The translations under genes were made by a program, and so were the position numbers. From an uncultured Lachnospiraceae bacterium (GTDB taxonomy: Bacteria; Bacillota; Clostridia; Lachnospirales; Lachnospiraceae), in NCBI GenBank assembly GCA_910586205.1, contig CAJUGD010000012.1, forward strand, positions 1 through 64,000: a stretch of DNA of 64,000 nucleotides, written 5' to 3'. This document shows, piece after piece, positions 53,411 through 62,915 of the stretch (the stretch's first letter is position 1; each line of letters begins with the position of its first letter). The notes under the pieces are model-generated. The model ran no database searches, was not told the DNA's origin, and saw only the letters and a list, made by a program, of their open reading frames with translations.

Positions 53411-54430
53411 ATGAAACGAATCCTGATGATCGCCACCGGCGGAACCATTGCCTGCCAAAGAAGCGGCTCTGGTTTAAAACCTCTTATATCCTCTGACGAA
53501 CTTTTAAGCTATGTTCCGGAAGTGCATCAGTTCTGTCATGCCGATACACTTCAGCTTCTGAATATTGACAGTACCAACATGCAGCCCTGCCACTGGCTAA
53601 AAATTGCCTCTGCCATACGCAGCCATTATGACACCTATGACGGTTTTGTAATATGCCACGGCACAGACACCATGGCCTACACGGCAGCAGCCCTGTCCTA
53701 TCTCATTCAGAACTCATTAAAACCCATTGTTGTCACTGGTTCTCAAAAGCCTATTGACCTGGAGATTACAGATGCCAAAACCAACTTAACAGACAGTCTG
53801 CTCTTTGCCTGCCACGATCATGCCTATGGCGTTGTGATTGTCTTTGACGGAAAGGTTATTGCCGGAACCCGCGGAAAAAAGGAGCGGACGAAAAGCTACA
53901 ATGCATTTTCCAGCATTAATTTTCCCTATATTGCCACGATTCAGGATCACCGGGTGATTTTCTATCTGGATGATAAAGCCCTGCAAAGCAAACCCATTCA
54001 TTTTTACGAAAAGCTGAATGACCGGGTGGCTCTTTTGAAGCTGATCCCCTCTATGGATGCCAAGGTTCTGGCCTATTTGTCTGATCATTATGACGCTATA
54101 ATCATCGAATCCTTTGGCGTAGGCGGTCTTCCCTCCTATGAATCCGGCGACTTTTGCAAAGCCATTCAACAGTGGATAAAAGCCAATAAGACAGTGATCA
54201 TGACTACTCAGGTAACCAATGAGGGCAGCAATATGTCTGTGTATGAGGTCGGCAAATCCATTAAGCAGGAACTAGGACTTTTAGAAGCCTATGACATGAC
54301 CTTAGAAGCCACTGTTACCAAGCTTATGTGGATCCTCGGGCAGACAAAAGATCCAAAACAAATCCAGCAAATGTTTTATCAGACTATAAACCGGGATATG
54401 CTATATACATCAGCCGTTTCCCTCTCTTGA
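53411..54430 (+). CDS. ansA: L-asparaginase, type I-like
   Basis: The 339-aa enzyme hydrolyses asparagine to aspartate. Catalytic threonines are in ATGGTIA (8-14) and HGTDTMAYTA (about 83-92). No signal peptide is present, so it is the cytosolic type. An AAAGGAG site precedes it. It overlaps the convergent spoVAF-like gene by 21 bp. Confidence 0.92.
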   Translation: MKRILMIATGGTIACQRSGSGLKPLISSDELLSYVPEVHQFCHADTLQLLNIDSTNMQPCHWLKIASAIRSHYDTYDGFVICHGTDTMAYTAAALSYLIQNSLKPIVVTGSQKPIDLEITDAKTNLTDSLLFACHDHAYGVVIVFDGKVIAGTRGKKERTKSYNAFSSINFPYIATIQDHRVIFYLDDKALQSKPIHFYEKLNDRVALLKLIPSMDAKVLAYLSDHYDAIIIESFGVGGLPSYESGDFCKAIQQWIKANKTVIMTTQVTNEGSNMSVYEVGKSIKQELGLLEAYDMTLEATVTKLMWILGQTKDPKQIQQMFYQTINRDMLYTSAVSLS

Positions 54431-55828
54431 CATAGGAAGCCGTCCCCGAAGAAAACGCTTTTTCAGCTCCCCCCATTTAAACGGAATCAACGGATAAATA
54501 TAACTCTTTCCTGCAATGGTTTTATTAAATACAATCGCACAGACAGAGATCAACAGACCTGCCCCATATCCCCATACATTGAAGATTGCTGTCAATATCA
54601 GAATCATTACACGCATAAATTTTAATGCATAGCCCAGTTCAAAGCTGGACTGACTATAATTGGCCACTGTTACAAAAGCCATATAAAGCATAGTCTCAGA
54701 GTTAAACCATCCAGACTTTACCGAATATTCTCCCAACACTATACCTGCAATCACACTTAAAGGTGTAGTCAGCATATTGGGCGTATTGATAGCTGCCAGC
54801 CGTAATCCGTCGATGGCAAATTCCAGAATAAGAAGCTGATAGATTAAAGGTACAAAGGAAGGATCCTCTACGCGAATAAAATCAAGCCAAGGCGGAAGCA
54901 TCTGAGGATTCATCATGAAAAGCAGCCAGGTCGGCGTCAAAAGCAGACATAAAAGCGCTGTAGCCATTCTGGACAATCTTAGATAGGTTCCTGTAATGGG
55001 AGGAAAATAATAATCATCCGCTTCTTCTATGATATCAAACACAGAAGACGGCAGGATCATGGCAGCAGGCGAGTTATCTACCAGAATTACAATATTTCCT
55101 TCCAAAATACAGGCTGCTGCTGTGTCAGGCCGCTCTGAAAATTTAAATTTAGGAAATGGATTATACCATTTATGAGGATAAATGCATTCTGCCAGACTCT
55201 CCTGATTCATAGTCAAAGCATCTACCTTCAGATTTTGAATTTGATCCTTGATCTTTTTCAGCAGATCCTCATCCTGCCTTCCGTTCATATAACAAATGGC
55301 AATATCTGTATGAGAGCTGTTTCCTGCCGTCATAATCTCCATGGTAAGTTTCGGATCCCGAATCCTCCGCCGGATCAAGGCTGTGTTAAAAATAAGTGTT
55401 TCCACAAAACCATCCCGGGATCCCCGCATTACCTTGTCCTTCTCAGGCTCTCCCACTCCTCTGGCCGGATAGGTTCGGCAGTCAATGGTCATACAGACCT
55501 CAAACCCATCTATAAACAGGCAGGAAATACCGGTCAGAAGCTGCACCAGCATGTCATCTTCCTTTTTCACCAGTCCGATCTCACCATAAGGCAGATACTT
55601 TTTGGAAAATCCGTAAGCATCCTCCGGCATATCTTCTTCCTTGATGGCCCACCAGGACTGCATCATTTTCAGCAGCACCTCGTCCTTTGTAAATCCATCT
55701 ACAAAGAATAAAGCTGCCTTTTTTCCTGCTATGGTAAATGTCCTGTATACAATATCAAAATTCTTATCCGCCTGCAGCACCTGTTTCAGCCGCTCTACAT
55801 TTTCTGACAAAGATTTCGAAAATTCCAT
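54410..55828 (-). CDS. SpoVAF/GerA-family spore germination protein
   Basis: GGAGG lies six bases before ATG 55828 (MEFSKSL); an earlier in-frame ATG overlaps this site. The 472-aa protein has a cytosolic N-terminal domain (about 1-270) with the GerA-type pattern VRRRIRDPKLTMEIM-like (here LIRRRIRDPKLTME). About five membrane helices follow (about 285-445). The spacing and the ending KRFLRGRLP fit SpoVAF rather than a nutrient receptor A subunit, and no gerB/gerC genes follow. It indicates a spore-forming host. Confidence 0.85.
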   Translation of the reverse strand: MEFSKSLSENVERLKQVLQADKNFDIVYRTFTIAGKKAALFFVDGFTKDEVLLKMMQSWWAIKEEDMPEDAYGFSKKYLPYGEIGLVKKEDDMLVQLLTGISCLFIDGFEVCMTIDCRTYPARGVGEPEKDKVMRGSRDGFVETLIFNTALIRRRIRDPKLTMEIMTAGNSSHTDIAICYMNGRQDEDLLKKIKDQIQNLKVDALTMNQESLAECIYPHKWYNPFPKFKFSERPDTAAACILEGNIVILVDNSPAAMILPSSVFDIIEEADDYYFPPITGTYLRLSRMATALLCLLLTPTWLLFMMNPQMLPPWLDFIRVEDPSFVPLIYQLLILEFAIDGLRLAAINTPNMLTTPLSVIAGIVLGEYSVKSGWFNSETMLYMAFVTVANYSQSSFELGYALKFMRVMILILTAIFNVWGYGAGLLISVCAIVFNKTIAGKSYIYPLIPFKWGELKKRFLRGRLPMSREGNG

Positions 55829-56008
55829 GCCATTCCTCCGCATCATGTTTGTATTTTATTCCATCAGTATGCGCAGTTTGGACAGAATTTATCCTGTTTC
55901 ATGTTGACATTCAGAAAATATCATATGTAATTCTTTCTAAAAGCTGCCACTTATCGACATTCCTCATAATAGCCCTTGTATTTTCTTTGTATTTTTGCAC
56001 AAAAAACA

Positions 56009-56037
56009 TTGACTATTTTTTCAAAAAATGGTATATT
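56009..56037 (+). promoter_or_regulatory. promoter of the endoglucanase leader
   Basis: TTGACT (56009-56014), 17-bp spacer, TATATT (56032-56037). It predicts a start near 56044 and a leader of about 160 nt before the GH5 gene. Confidence 0.7.
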
Positions 56038-56043
56038 CTACAT

Positions 56044-56180
56044 TAGTAAGACGCACGCCGTGCCGATTACATCTTTAACTGGTATGGGGATACCAAGCAA
56101 AGCTTTATAGTGTAACGGTTTATGATCGTGACCGGAGGGACTGCTTTCTATGGGGGAAAAGCAGTTCTTTCTTTTATTTC
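56044..56180 (+). promoter_or_regulatory. structured leader with intrinsic terminator: riboswitch candidate
   Basis: The leader can pair CCG(A)TTACA with TGTAACGG around an inner hairpin, GGTAT / ATACC, and a CTTT / AAAG stem, with possible CACG / CGTG closure outside. It ends in ACTGCTTT (56140-56147) paired with AAAGCAGT (56158-56165), then TTCTTTCTTTT. An aptamer-like fold directly before a terminator and an exported hydrolase gene suggests transcription attenuation. AAGCAAAGC recalls part of the c-di-GMP-I core, but I cannot fit the rest, so no class is assigned. Confidence 0.5.
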
Positions 56181-56204
56181 TCAATAAGAAAGGGGAATAT
56201 TTTC

Positions 56205-57278
56205 ATGTATGTAAAAAAATACCGTGTTCTGCTTATCAGCCTGCTCTCAGCCGTCTTGCTGACCACAGGTACTTTTTCCATATCAACTTCCAAAGCATTT
56301 GCAGATTCTTTGAATCCTCCGCCCGTTCCCGTATCAGATTCACCATCCGCAACATCTTCTTCCCCTGTTGCTGCTCACGGCAATCTTCATGTAGACGGCC
56401 CTGGTTTAACAGACTGCCACGGCGAAAAGTATCAGCTTCGAGGCATGTCTACTCACGGCATTGCCTGGTTTCCTCAATATATCACCTTGGAAACTTTTTG
56501 CACCCTCCGGGACGACTGGAATACCAACTGTATCCGTCTGGCCATGTACACGGAAGAATATAACGGCTATTGCAGCGGCGGAAACCAGGATGAGCTAAAG
56601 GCCCTGATCCAAAAAGGTGTTGACTATGCTACAGAACTTGGCATGTATGTAATCCTGGACTGGCATGTGTTAAATGACCGGGATCCGAATGTCCACAAAA
56701 CAGAAGCCCGTGCATTCTTCCAAGAAATGTCTTCCCTTTATAAAAACCATAAAAATGTACTGTATGAAATCTGCAATGAACCCAATTCCAATGTTACCTG
56801 GGATAGTATTAAAAGCTATGCCAGGGAAGTGATTCCTGTCATCCGTGCCAATGATCCGGATGCAGTTATTATTGTAGGGACTCCCACCTGGAGTCAGGAC
56901 ATCCATCAGGCTGCTTCTGCTCCTTTAGAATATGAAAATGTTCTGTATGCCCTGCACTTTTATGCTGCCACTCACACAGACTGGCTTCGTCAGCGCTTAG
57001 AAACCTGTATTGCACAGGGACTTCCTGTATTTGTCAGTGAGTTCGGCACCTGCGATGCCTCTGGCAATGGCAGCAATGATTTCCATCAGGCAGCTCAATG
57101 GCTTGATCTGTTAGACAACTATTCCATCAGCTATTGCTGCTGGAACCTTGCCAACAAAGCTGAAGCCAGCAGTGTGCTTTCTCCGGACTGCAAAAAGATC
57201 TCCGGATGGAGCCTTGATGAACTAAGTGAGTCCGGAAAATGGATATTCGAACAGTTTCGCTCCCGTAGTCTTCATTAA
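56205..57278 (+). CDS. secreted GH5 endoglucanase
   Basis: The 357-aa protein has a signal peptide (1 to about 33, SKAFAD) and a Pro/Ser-rich linker (about 36-58). A family-5 barrel follows: GMSTHGIAWF, RLAMYTEE, YVILDWHVLND, acid/base in YEICNEPN (about 187-194), HFYAATH and nucleophile in FVSEFGT (about 274-280). It cleaves beta-1,4-glucans outside the cell. No carbohydrate-binding module or dockerin is present. AGAAAGGGGA precedes the ATG, and the structured leader with terminator lies upstream. Confidence 0.92.
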   Translation: MYVKKYRVLLISLLSAVLLTTGTFSISTSKAFADSLNPPPVPVSDSPSATSSSPVAAHGNLHVDGPGLTDCHGEKYQLRGMSTHGIAWFPQYITLETFCTLRDDWNTNCIRLAMYTEEYNGYCSGGNQDELKALIQKGVDYATELGMYVILDWHVLNDRDPNVHKTEARAFFQEMSSLYKNHKNVLYEICNEPNSNVTWDSIKSYAREVIPVIRANDPDAVIIVGTPTWSQDIHQAASAPLEYENVLYALHFYAATHTDWLRQRLETCIAQGLPVFVSEFGTCDASGNGSNDFHQAAQWLDLLDNYSISYCCWNLANKAEASSVLSPDCKKISGWSLDELSESGKWIFEQFRSRSLH

Positions 57279-57390
57279 GGGAAACCGTAACTGTCCGACT
57301 CTGCCGAACAAGAAACGGTTTCTATTTGAATTGCCTAAATAGCCACAATGGTTTATACTATTTAAAAGCACAACAAGGAGGATTTTCCCT

Positions 57391-58428
57391 ATGACTAAAA
57401 TCACTTTAGGCAAAACAGGTATTACCACTGACCGGAACGGATTCGGAGCCTTGCCCATTCAGAGGATTCCCTCAGAGGATGCTGTAAAGCTTCTCAGAAA
57501 AGCTTATGACGGCGGCATCACTTTCTTTGATACAGCGCGGGCTTATACTGACAGCGAAGAAAAATTAGGCCGCGCACTGAGCGATGTGCGAAGCCATATT
57601 TATATTGCCACCAAAACAGCCAGTGAAAATGCTGACGGCTTCTGGAAGGATTTGGAGACCAGCCTGACCCTTTTGAAAACAGATTATATTGATATCTATC
57701 AATTCCACAATCCTTCTTTCTGCCCCAAACCCGGCGATGGAAGCGGACTTTATGAAGCGGCGCTGAAGGCAAAAGAACAGGGAAAAATCCGTTTTATTGC
57801 CATTACCAATCACCGTCTTGCCGTAGCCCGGGAAGCCATTGCCTGCGGTCTTTATGATACCCTGCAGTTCCCCTTCTGCTACCTGTCCGGTGAGCCGGAG
57901 CTTGAACTGGTCCGCGGCTGCCAAAAACAGAATATGGGTTTTATTGCCATGAAGTCTTTGTCCGGTGGACTGATTACCAATTCAGCCGCAGCATATGCTT
58001 TTATCTCCCAGTACCCAAATGTACTTCCCATATGGGGCGTTCAGAGGGAACAGGAACTGGATGAGTTTTTAAGCTACATAGAGCACCCGCCGGTTATGAC
58101 AGCAGATATCCAGGAATTGATTGCACAGGATCGGAAGCAGCTCTGCGGAAGCTTCTGCCGGGGCTGCGGCTATTGTATGCCCTGTCCGGCAGGCATTGAG
58201 ATCAACAACTGCGCCCGCATGTCCCTGCTGCTGCGCCGGTCTCCTTCTGCTTCCCATCTCTCCCCGGAAGGTCAGGAAAAAATGATGAAGATTAAGGAAT
58301 GCCTTCACTGTGGACAGTGTGCTGACAGATGTCCTTATGGTCTGAATACCCCAGAGCTTTTGGAACGGAATCTAAAAGATTATGAGGAAGTTTTAGCCGG
58401 CAAAGAAATGACTTCGGATAACTTCTAA
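57391..58428 (+). CDS. aldo/keto reductase with C-terminal 4Fe-4S domain
   Basis: The 345-aa protein has an aldo/keto reductase barrel (1 to about 240): DGGITFFDTARAYTDSEEKLG carries the catalytic Asp and Tyr, IATKTA the Lys, and FHNPSF the His. A C-terminal ferredoxin-like part has CRGCGYCMPCPAGIEIN (about 253-269) and CLHCGQCADRCPYG (about 305-318), enough for two clusters. Such fusions are typical of anaerobic Clostridia. Substrate unknown. An AAGGAGG site precedes it. Confidence 0.9.
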   Translation: MTKITLGKTGITTDRNGFGALPIQRIPSEDAVKLLRKAYDGGITFFDTARAYTDSEEKLGRALSDVRSHIYIATKTASENADGFWKDLETSLTLLKTDYIDIYQFHNPSFCPKPGDGSGLYEAALKAKEQGKIRFIAITNHRLAVAREAIACGLYDTLQFPFCYLSGEPELELVRGCQKQNMGFIAMKSLSGGLITNSAAAYAFISQYPNVLPIWGVQREQELDEFLSYIEHPPVMTADIQELIAQDRKQLCGSFCRGCGYCMPCPAGIEINNCARMSLLLRRSPSASHLSPEGQEKMMKIKECLHCGQCADRCPYGLNTPELLERNLKDYEEVLAGKEMTSDNF

Positions 58429-58436
58429 ATCATATG

Positions 58437-58481
58437 AAAAAGCCGCAGCCATCCAGTCAATCTGAATGGCTGCGGCTTTTT
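58437..58481. terminator. bidirectional terminator
   Basis: AAAAAGCCGCAGCCAT and ATGGCTGCGGCTTTTT form a perfect stem with T-runs on both strands. It serves the convergent aldo/keto reductase and trmL genes; the trmL stop lies at its edge. Confidence 0.9.
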
Positions 58482-58977
58482 AATCCCTCCACTCCAATCG
58501 GTGCAGCCTTCCTTCCATAGTCATCTGTTCAAATCCATTCTGCCGCAGAGCCTCATAAAGCAAAATTGCCGCAGAATTTGCCAGGTTCAGGGAACGAATC
58601 TCCCCCCACATGGGAATCCTTATACAGTTTTCCTGATTCTTTATTAAAAGCTCCTCCGGAATCCCCCCGCTTTCCTTTCCAAACATTAAATAACAGTCTG
58701 GTTCATATGCTATCTCTGTATAGACCTTTTTCGCCTTGGTTGTAGCCATATAGATCTTTGCATCAGGATTTTTTTCCAAAAAATCTGAAAAATCACAGTA
58801 AACTGTTACATCCAGCTTATCCCAATAATCCAATCCGGCTCTCCGGATCGCCTTATCATTGAGCTTAAATCCCAGCGGCTCAATCAAATGCAGGCGGGTA
58901 TTGGTAGCCACACAGGTTCTTCCTATATTTCCCGTGTTCAGCGGCATTTCCGGCTCATATAAAATAATATTCATCAT
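58480..58977 (-). CDS. trmL: tRNA (cytidine(34)-2'-O)-methyltransferase
   Basis: The 165-aa SPOUT enzyme methylates the wobble base of leucine tRNAs. The knot motifs are NTGNIGRTC (about 15-23), LMFGKESGGIPEEL (about 97-110) and IPMWGEIRSLNLANSAAI (about 121-138). The length is standard. Its start overlaps the end of the upstream aminotransferase. Confidence 0.93.
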   Translation of the reverse strand: MMNIILYEPEMPLNTGNIGRTCVATNTRLHLIEPLGFKLNDKAIRRAGLDYWDKLDVTVYCDFSDFLEKNPDAKIYMATTKAKKVYTEIAYEPDCYLMFGKESGGIPEELLIKNQENCIRIPMWGEIRSLNLANSAAILLYEALRQNGFEQMTMEGRLHRLEWRD

Positions 58978-60140
58978 TTCCCATCCAGCCTCTTTACAAA
59001 GCGCTCAATCCGACCGAGAGCTTCCTTCAGGCTCTTAAGAGAATATGCATAAGAAACTCTCAGATACCCTTCACCGCTGTCTCCAAAGGCTGTCCCCGGA
59101 ACTACTGCCACCTTTTCCTCCTGCAGAAGCCGGTTGGCAAATTCATCTGATGTCATTCCAAAGCGCTTAATGCTGGGAAATGCATAAAACGCCCCTAAAG
59201 GCTCAAAACACTCCAGCCCCATCTCCTCAAAAGCATGAAGCAGATATCTTCTCCGCTGATCATAGGACTCCCGCATATGACGCACATCCTCATCACTGTT
59301 TTTCATGGCGTCAATAGCCGCATACTGGCTGGTAGTAGGAGCACACATAATGGCAAACTGATGGATCTTCAGCATCTGCTTTAAAATAATTTCCGGTGCA
59401 CAGGCATACCCAAGACGCCAGCCTGTCATGGCAAATGCCTTGGAAAATCCGTTGATCAGCACAGTCCTCTCTCTCATCCCTGGAATTGAGGCAATGGACA
59501 CATGCTCCTCTCCATAGGTCAACTCCCCATAGATTTCGTCGGAAAGCACAAACAAATCATGCTCCTCCACAATTTTAGCTATTTCTTCCAAATGCTCCTG
59601 CCGCATTACTGCCCCGGTAGGATTGTTAGGAAACGGCAATACCAAAATCTTGGACTTCGGAGTAATCTTCTCCCGCAGCTTTTCCGGTGTCAGGCGAAAT
59701 TCGTCCTTTTCCTCCAACTCAATAGGCACTGCCACACCCCCTGCCAGCACGGCACAAGGCACATAAGACACAAAGCTGGGCTGAGGCACCAGCACCTCAT
59801 CTCCTGGATCCAACATAGCACGCATGGCAATATCAATGGCCTCGCTGCCTCCCACCGTAACCAGTATCTCCTTGTCCGGGTCATAGTTTAAGCTGCATCT
59901 GCGTTTCAGATAATTATGTATTTCCACCCGCAGATCACGAAGTCCTGCATTAGCTGTATAAAAAGTCCGGCCCTTTTCCAGAGAATAGATCCCCTCCTCC
60001 CGGATGTGCCATGGCGTGTCAAAATCCGGCTCACCCACACCTAAAGAGATGGCATCCTTCATCTCGCTTACAATGTCAAAAAATTTCCTGATTCCAGAAG
60101 GCGGAATCGTCACAATCTTCTCTGATAATGGATTTCTCAC
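58974..60140 (-). CDS. class I/II PLP-dependent aminotransferase
   Basis: The 388-aa enzyme transfers amino groups using PLP. The Schiff-base lysine is in NGFSKAFAMTGWRLGY (about 226-241). The family Asn/Asp/Tyr positions are in FPNNPTGAV and LSDEIYGEL. It resembles aspartate/aromatic aminotransferases of the PatA/AlaT type. It overlaps both the Lrp gene upstream and trmL downstream, so the three form one coupled unit in which the Lrp protein may control amino-acid use. Confidence 0.9.
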   Translation of the reverse strand: MRNPLSEKIVTIPPSGIRKFFDIVSEMKDAISLGVGEPDFDTPWHIREEGIYSLEKGRTFYTANAGLRDLRVEIHNYLKRRCSLNYDPDKEILVTVGGSEAIDIAMRAMLDPGDEVLVPQPSFVSYVPCAVLAGGVAVPIELEEKDEFRLTPEKLREKITPKSKILVLPFPNNPTGAVMRQEHLEEIAKIVEEHDLFVLSDEIYGELTYGEEHVSIASIPGMRERTVLINGFSKAFAMTGWRLGYACAPEIILKQMLKIHQFAIMCAPTTSQYAAIDAMKNSDEDVRHMRESYDQRRRYLLHAFEEMGLECFEPLGAFYAFPSIKRFGMTSDEFANRLLQEEKVAVVPGTAFGDSGEGYLRVSYAYSLKSLKEALGRIERFVKRLDGK

Positions 60141-60619
60141 GGTGTAATCAACATCCTTTCATCCTGGAACTGGTCACAGAGAATCGTGCCGTGATCCTTA
60201 TATTTTTTTAATACAAAATGAGTGGCTGTGCTCAGAACGGAATCCAAAGGCGACAGCTTATCAGAAACAAACTGAGCCACCTGCCGCATGGTCCTGCCTT
60301 CTAAGATAACCGTAAAATCATAGGCTCCGGACATTAAATAAACCGCGTTCACCTCACTGTACTGGTAGATTCTCTCGGCAATCTTATCAAATCCCATGCC
60401 CCGCTGAGGGGTTACCTTCACCTCGATCAGCGCAATTACCTTTTCCTCGCTGGTGTTTTCCCAATTAATCAAGGTATGGTAGCCGCAGATAATATGTTCC
60501 TTTTCCATTTCGGCAATCTCATTTGCCACCGCTATCTCGCTTTCCCCCAGCAGAATCGCCAAATCCCGAATATCAATCCTGCTGTTTTTCTCCATCACTG
60601 CCAAAATCTTCTCTCTCAT
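60137..60619 (-). CDS. Lrp/AsnC-family transcriptional regulator
   Basis: I start this at the ATG encoding MREKILAVM because AGGAGG lies 5 bases upstream; a frame 12 codons longer lacks a site. The 160-aa protein has an N-terminal winged helix (about 1-55, RIDIRDLAILLGESEIAVAN) and a C-terminal ligand-binding ACT-like domain (about 65-140). It probably senses an amino acid and regulates the overlapping aminotransferase gene. Its 5' end overlaps the upstream HypE-like gene by 47 bp. Confidence 0.88.
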   Translation of the reverse strand: MREKILAVMEKNSRIDIRDLAILLGESEIAVANEIAEMEKEHIICGYHTLINWENTSEEKVIALIEVKVTPQRGMGFDKIAERIYQYSEVNAVYLMSGAYDFTVILEGRTMRQVAQFVSDKLSPLDSVLSTATHFVLKKYKDHGTILCDQFQDERMLITP

Positions 60620-61247
60620 GACTGCCTCCTTTTCCTTTCCAATAATATCCAGCATCCTTCCAATCAGGAATCACCTTTTCCAGCTCATCAGGCTGAGGAC
60701 GGTTTAAAAAGCCGCGCTGCCCTGCATCTGTTATAATCCGGGAAATGCCTTTGGTAATTCTTCCGATCACTGCCCCGTTAAACCCTTTCTCTGCCAATTC
60801 TTCTACGGTTCTGCCGCCGTTTTCTGATGCCAGAAGCCAGCATCCTCCGCTGTATAAGCGATAAGGATTCAGTCCGAAAAGCTCACAGACCTCAATGGTT
60901 TCCTGCCGGATGGGAATTTTTCTTAAGGAAAACTCCACTCCAAGGCGATAAGCTCCTGTCAGGTTCCAAACCGCAGTCAAAATGCCGCCTTCACCTGCAA
61001 TTTCACACTCCACAGCCCCGAAAAACTCCCATTTTCTTAATGGATGCTGCTTTTCCTCCAGAGTTACATTATATTTATCAAGAATTGTCAGCCGTTCCAG
61101 ATATTCTGCCGCAAAATGGTTGCTTAACTCCTGCCGTTTCCTATCTGCAATCAGCAAGGTTCCCGCCAAACCGGCAAAGCCTGCTGCTACCAGATCCTGC
61201 CCTTCCTTCATATGCCCGGAATAGTTGTCTGTTACAATCTGCTTCAC
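60573..61247 (-). CDS. HypE/AIR synthase C-terminal-like protein
   Basis: The 224-aa protein resembles the C-terminal half of AIR-synthase/HypE-type proteins: VCELFGLNPYRLYSGGCWLLA (about 117-137), VEELAEKGFNGAVIGRITKG (about 147-166) and a GFLNRPQPDEL tail. The N-terminal ATP-binding half of full HypE is missing or replaced (about 1-100). No hydrogenase genes are nearby, so a maturation role is doubtful. It is coupled to the VanW gene upstream by an ATGA-type overlap. Confidence 0.65.
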   Translation of the reverse strand: MKQIVTDNYSGHMKEGQDLVAAGFAGLAGTLLIADRKRQELSNHFAAEYLERLTILDKYNVTLEEKQHPLRKWEFFGAVECEIAGEGGILTAVWNLTGAYRLGVEFSLRKIPIRQETIEVCELFGLNPYRLYSGGCWLLASENGGRTVEELAEKGFNGAVIGRITKGISRIITDAGQRGFLNRPQPDELEKVIPDWKDAGYYWKGKGGSHEREDFGSDGEKQQD

Positions 61248-62890
61248 GCCGCAGGCTCCTGGGGAGAAGGCGTGGGCGCCGGTGTTTCTGCCGGGGCAGG
61301 CGCGGGGTTTTCTGCCGGAGCTGTATTTTCCGCCGGGCCGGAGGTTTCCGCCACATTAGCAGACTGCTGCGTCTCTGAAGCAGCAGGAGCCGGAGTCTCA
61401 GGTGCGGCTGTCTCTGGAACTGAAACAGATGATTCTTCTCCCGGCGCTGATGTTCCAGGAGTATTTTCTGCTCCTGGCTGTCCCGGAGTATTCTCCTGGC
61501 CAGGATGAGGCTGAACTGCCTCTGAGGGCTGGGGTTCTGCGGGAACAGGCGCTGGTACAGGCGGCCCTACCAGAACAATGGCTTTAGAAGCATTATACGT
61601 ATCCGTGTGAAGCAAAGTTCTCTCAGTCTCCACCCCGTCTACTGTAACCACCTTCCAGAGCCTGGATTTTACTCCCCGATGGGCAGACTGAACCTGCCTT
61701 CTGCTTCCAGGCGCCATAGAAGGATCCACCTGCTCTGCAGGCGCTCCCGGACTAAAGGAACTTAATGTCTCTGACACATACTCCACTGTCCGGTTTCCCG
61801 GCCGGGTCTCCTTTCCATATATAGTAAAGGTCAGTTTTCTATTTTCTGTATATCCCTCCACATAAATGGGGGTGCTATAATTATTGGTGATCTTAATATC
61901 CTTCACTGTACCGGCAATGGCTGCATCCATGGATGGTTTTACATACCCCACCACCATGGAGTGATTCTGCCGCTGGGTGATCTCCAGCTCTGCCCGCAAA
62001 GCCGCATTATAAAGGGTTGTTGCAATCTGGCATACACCGCCTCCGATGCTGTCCACAACCCTGCCGCCCTCATAAGCCGCCGCTGTATAATATCCGTTTG
62101 CCGTAGTAAATGGATGCATACATTCATATCCTGACAAAGTCTCTCCAGGCATCAATACATGACCGTTGATCTTGGATGCACCGTTAGACAAGTTTCCGGA
62201 TCTGGAAGATCCGCTGCTGCTGAAATCCGTGGTAAAGGTTCCCAGCACATCCCCAATGGATGCTAAATCCTCCTCCACAATGTCCGGCTGTTTCTCAGCC
62301 ACCACTGCTGTGGCTCTTACCTCATCCTGGGACTGATTCAGCAGCGCTTGATCCAGAGCCATCTTCGTAGCCGCCATATCCACTACTTTACCGGATACGC
62401 CAGGAGTTATCTGAAACGCCCCGTCTGTCCGGACAATGGATGCATTCTGCGGTTCATCCATCAGCCCTTCTGTCTGGCTTTTAATAAAACTTTCTGCCTT
62501 ACTCTCATCCACTCTGGTCTCCAATGGAATATGCACAGGACTTTTTTCTGTATCTTTCCGCATCATATACTGCCGCACCAAATTTCCCGAAGATACCTGG
62601 TCCATTGCCCTTTCCACCACATCCTTATTACTCCAGGACACCCCAAGCTTTTCTGCTGTCACAGAAGAAACATTTCCTGCAATATCCAATGTTATCTTTC
62701 TTTCTGATAATCTTTCAGCTTCCGCAGCAACAGCCTGCCTGGCCTGCTCCTCTGTCATTCCTCCCAGGCTAATCTCTCCCACAAAAAATCCATCCGGCAA
62801 AGTCTTTTCCTTTCCATATGCCGGTCCGGCAAAAAATACTGCCGCGGCTGCCGCGGCAAAAAAGGTGCCCCATATATTAACCTTCTTCAT
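61244..62890 (-). CDS. VanW-family exported protein with peptidoglycan-binding domain
   Basis: The 548-aa protein has a signal peptide or anchor (1 to about 26). A PG_binding_4-type region (about 35-190) includes GMTEEQARQAVAAEAERLSE. The VanW domain (about 200-370) is marked by INGHVLMPGETLSGYE and GGVCQIATTLYNAALRAELEI. A G5-like stretch (about 365-435) and a 100-residue Pro/Ala/Glu-rich low-complexity tail follow. It acts at the cell wall; the family link to vancomycin operons does not imply resistance. Confidence 0.85.
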   Translation of the reverse strand: MKKVNIWGTFFAAAAAAVFFAGPAYGKEKTLPDGFFVGEISLGGMTEEQARQAVAAEAERLSERKITLDIAGNVSSVTAEKLGVSWSNKDVVERAMDQVSSGNLVRQYMMRKDTEKSPVHIPLETRVDESKAESFIKSQTEGLMDEPQNASIVRTDGAFQITPGVSGKVVDMAATKMALDQALLNQSQDEVRATAVVAEKQPDIVEEDLASIGDVLGTFTTDFSSSGSSRSGNLSNGASKINGHVLMPGETLSGYECMHPFTTANGYYTAAAYEGGRVVDSIGGGVCQIATTLYNAALRAELEITQRQNHSMVVGYVKPSMDAAIAGTVKDIKITNNYSTPIYVEGYTENRKLTFTIYGKETRPGNRTVEYVSETLSSFSPGAPAEQVDPSMAPGSRRQVQSAHRGVKSRLWKVVTVDGVETERTLLHTDTYNASKAIVLVGPPVPAPVPAEPQPSEAVQPHPGQENTPGQPGAENTPGTSAPGEESSVSVPETAAPETPAPAASETQQSANVAETSGPAENTAPAENPAPAPAETPAPTPSPQEPAA

Positions 62891-62915
62891 GATAACTCCT
62901 TAAATTCTTTTCATA

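Noticed and set aside
56044..56180. c-di-GMP-I (GEMM) riboswitch assignment
   Set aside because: Only a short AAGCAAAGC core-like string fits; the tetraloop and remaining conserved blocks do not.
61244..62890. Vancomycin resistance gene
   Set aside because: The VanW domain is widespread in Clostridia; no vanHAX-type genes are present.
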